Shown here piece after piece: positions 62,933 to 64,000 of a stretch of 64,000 bases of DNA. The stretch is from an uncultured Desulfobacter sp. (GTDB taxonomy: Bacteria > Desulfobacterota > Desulfobacteria > Desulfobacterales > Desulfobacteraceae): the NCBI RefSeq assembly GCF_963666675.1, contig NZ_OY762929.1, positions 744,001-808,000 on the forward strand. The letters run 5' to 3'. The number at the start of each line of letters is the position of its first letter. Position 1 is the first letter of the stretch. The translations under genes were made by a program, and so were the position numbers. The notes under the pieces are model-generated. The model saw only the letters and a list, made by a program, of their open reading frames with translations, was not told the origin of the DNA and did not search any database.

Positions 62933-64000
62933 TCAGGCTACTTTTTTTTGGAAGCGCACCAAAGATGGAGATGGCTTCATTTGAGGAAAAGTACGGCTGC
63001 TCATATGTTTTGTAGAAGGATTGAAAGGAATAATATTATCAATGCGTTCTTTTAACTTATCAAGCTTCTGTTCATTGATTTCGTTTCCACAGAAATCCTG
63101 GACAAATTGAACTAAGGCTTCTGTATGAATCCGCTGGGATAGGCTTCCCACACTCCATGCAGGAAGTTTGTTTTCCAGGCGGGCTTTCTGGTGATGATGG
63201 AAGAACAATGCATGATCTAACAGCAGGCTCAGGATCAAGGAACTCCGAGATCCATCTTCGCCTGTATGCTTGGTCAGCTTGCCCCATCCTTCATGACCTT
63301 TCCAGTCCTCAAAGAAAACCTCTATCAACCAGCGGAAGAAGTATGCTTGAACAATATCCAATGTTCTCCAACTCAAGTCAGAGGCTAACAAATAACGTGG
63401 TTTTTTCTCATCAGGATACTGCATGGCGATCACAAAACGCTTGGCATTGTGAGACGGCACATACAGGCGAGCCGATGAGATAAAAATTTCAATATCTTCT
63501 TTACCTCGAACCGATACCTTTTGAGATATCAGAGGATAAGATTCAAAAAACTTTTGTACTGAAATTATGCGGTTTTTAAACCGTACATTTTGATTATACT
63601 TCATTTTGGTGATGGTTTGAGTATTACCAAAGATGAGGGAACTACCATCAACAAATTCAGCGTGTCCATAAAGACCATCTGCCAAAATTGCTTTGATTTT
63701 AATGTCCGGATGTTTTTTATGAAATATGTTCAAAAGCTCAAGAGCCAATTGAACCTTCGTTGGGTATTCAGGGTTCCTCTGTGGCTCCTTGGGTCGCTTT
63801 TTCTTAGGTATCTTCTTTTTTTTAAGACGGTCATCTTTCTTTTTCCAAGCTTTCCACAATGGGTCCGGGTGATAAAATTCAAAACCCACGGGAAAAGAGG
63901 CCACTGGTGTTACCAAAAATAAAAATACAATGCATTGTCCGTCTAAAAAACCACCGGTGAGTTTATCTTTAAGCTTGTGAACTTTATATATTTTTTTTGT
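62933..64000 (-). CDS. IS4-family transposase, cut by the right edge
   Basis: The minus-strand frame is open to base 64000, so at least 355 aa with the start outside. It reads VHKLKDKLTGGFLDGQCIVF, then a lysine-rich stretch. The core has LADGLYGHAEFVDGSS (Asp), and near the end the IS4 signature Y-x2-R-x3-E-x6-K in YFFRWLIEVFFEDWK. The N-terminal part with the first catalytic Asp is partly outside the window. The TTG at 63916 sometimes taken as a start lies inside the open frame and has no ribosome binding site. Confidence 0.85.
   Translation of the reverse strand, partial: TKKIYKVHKLKDKLTGGFLDGQCIVFLFLVTPVASFPVGFEFYHPDPLWKAWKKKDDRLKKKKIPKKKRPKEPQRNPEYPTKVQLALELLNIFHKKHPDIKIKAILADGLYGHAEFVDGSSLIFGNTQTITKMKYNQNVRFKNRIISVQKFFESYPLISQKVSVRGKEDIEIFISSARLYVPSHNAKRFVIAMQYPDEKKPRYLLASDLSWRTLDIVQAYFFRWLIEVFFEDWKGHEGWGKLTKHTGEDGSRSSLILSLLLDHALFFHHHQKARLENKLPAWSVGSLSQRIHTEALVQFVQDFCGNEINEQKLDKLKERIDNIIPFNPSTKHMSSRTFPQMKPSPSLVRFQKKVA

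Overview
The window reads as a chromosome segment of an anaerobic sulfate reducer of the Desulfobacterota, most likely Desulfobacterales. This is inferred from gene content (GlcD-type oxidase with a ferredoxin/MvhD-like iron-sulfur partner, LarA homologue, many sigma54-dependent regulators, DhaKLM with a PEP-dependent phosphoryl donor). No rRNA or tRNA gene was seen to confirm it.

Positions 1-26138 are a pile of mobile DNA. An IS110-type recombinase gene is split by a complete IS66 element (766-3363, 8-bp target duplication). An IS1380 fragment follows, then an apparently intact element built around a DUF6399 protein (5299-7163, 22-bp inverted ends, 8-bp duplication). A second, almost identical IS66 copy (7743-26138) is itself split by a 15.8-kb transposon (8801-24592). 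That transposon has a serine resolvase, a DDE transposase and an AAA ATPase of the Tn552/Tn5053 type, ends of about 250 bp with seven repeated motifs, and a 6-bp target duplication. Its cargo is a three-gene unit: a secreted 921-aa protein, a giant secreted RHS/YD-repeat protein with a variable C-terminal domain, and a small immunity-like protein. The nest sits in a broken M20 peptidase gene whose two pieces lie at about 7590-7742 and 26139-26275.

Positions 26276-33638 hold a divergent, sigma54-controlled cluster that matches no pathway I recognise. On the minus strand: a 53-aa charged peptide, a pyruvoyl (SpeD-like) decarboxylase homologue, a FemAB/GNAT-like transferase, an ATP-grasp ligase and a PLP decarboxylase, behind a consensus -24/-12 promoter. 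On the plus strand: a sigma54 activator with a pseudo-receiver domain, a C39-like cysteine peptidase and a DUF1835 protein. It is the best candidate here for an undescribed biosynthetic system.

Positions 33883-45577 (minus strand) carry a DksA/TraR-like protein, a TPR lipoprotein, dhaK-dhaL-dhaM (PEP-dependent dihydroxyacetone kinase) and a lactate-type module (LarA homologue, iron-sulfur protein, FAD oxidase). Positions 46094-53555 carry formimidoyltransferase-cyclodeaminase, an NlpC/P60-like protein that has lost its cysteine, a PAS-sigma54 activator, and gabT-gabD behind a sigma54 promoter. Positions 53889-62573 carry a Cache-PAS histidine kinase and NtrC-type regulator, two palindromic operator sites, a consensus sigma54 promoter, and a five-gene branched-chain-amino-acid-type ABC transporter. 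An IS4-family transposase runs off the right edge.

Three short palindromic repeats (33666-33766, 34598-34707, 53754-53866) have ends like those of the DUF6399 element and look like its non-autonomous relatives.
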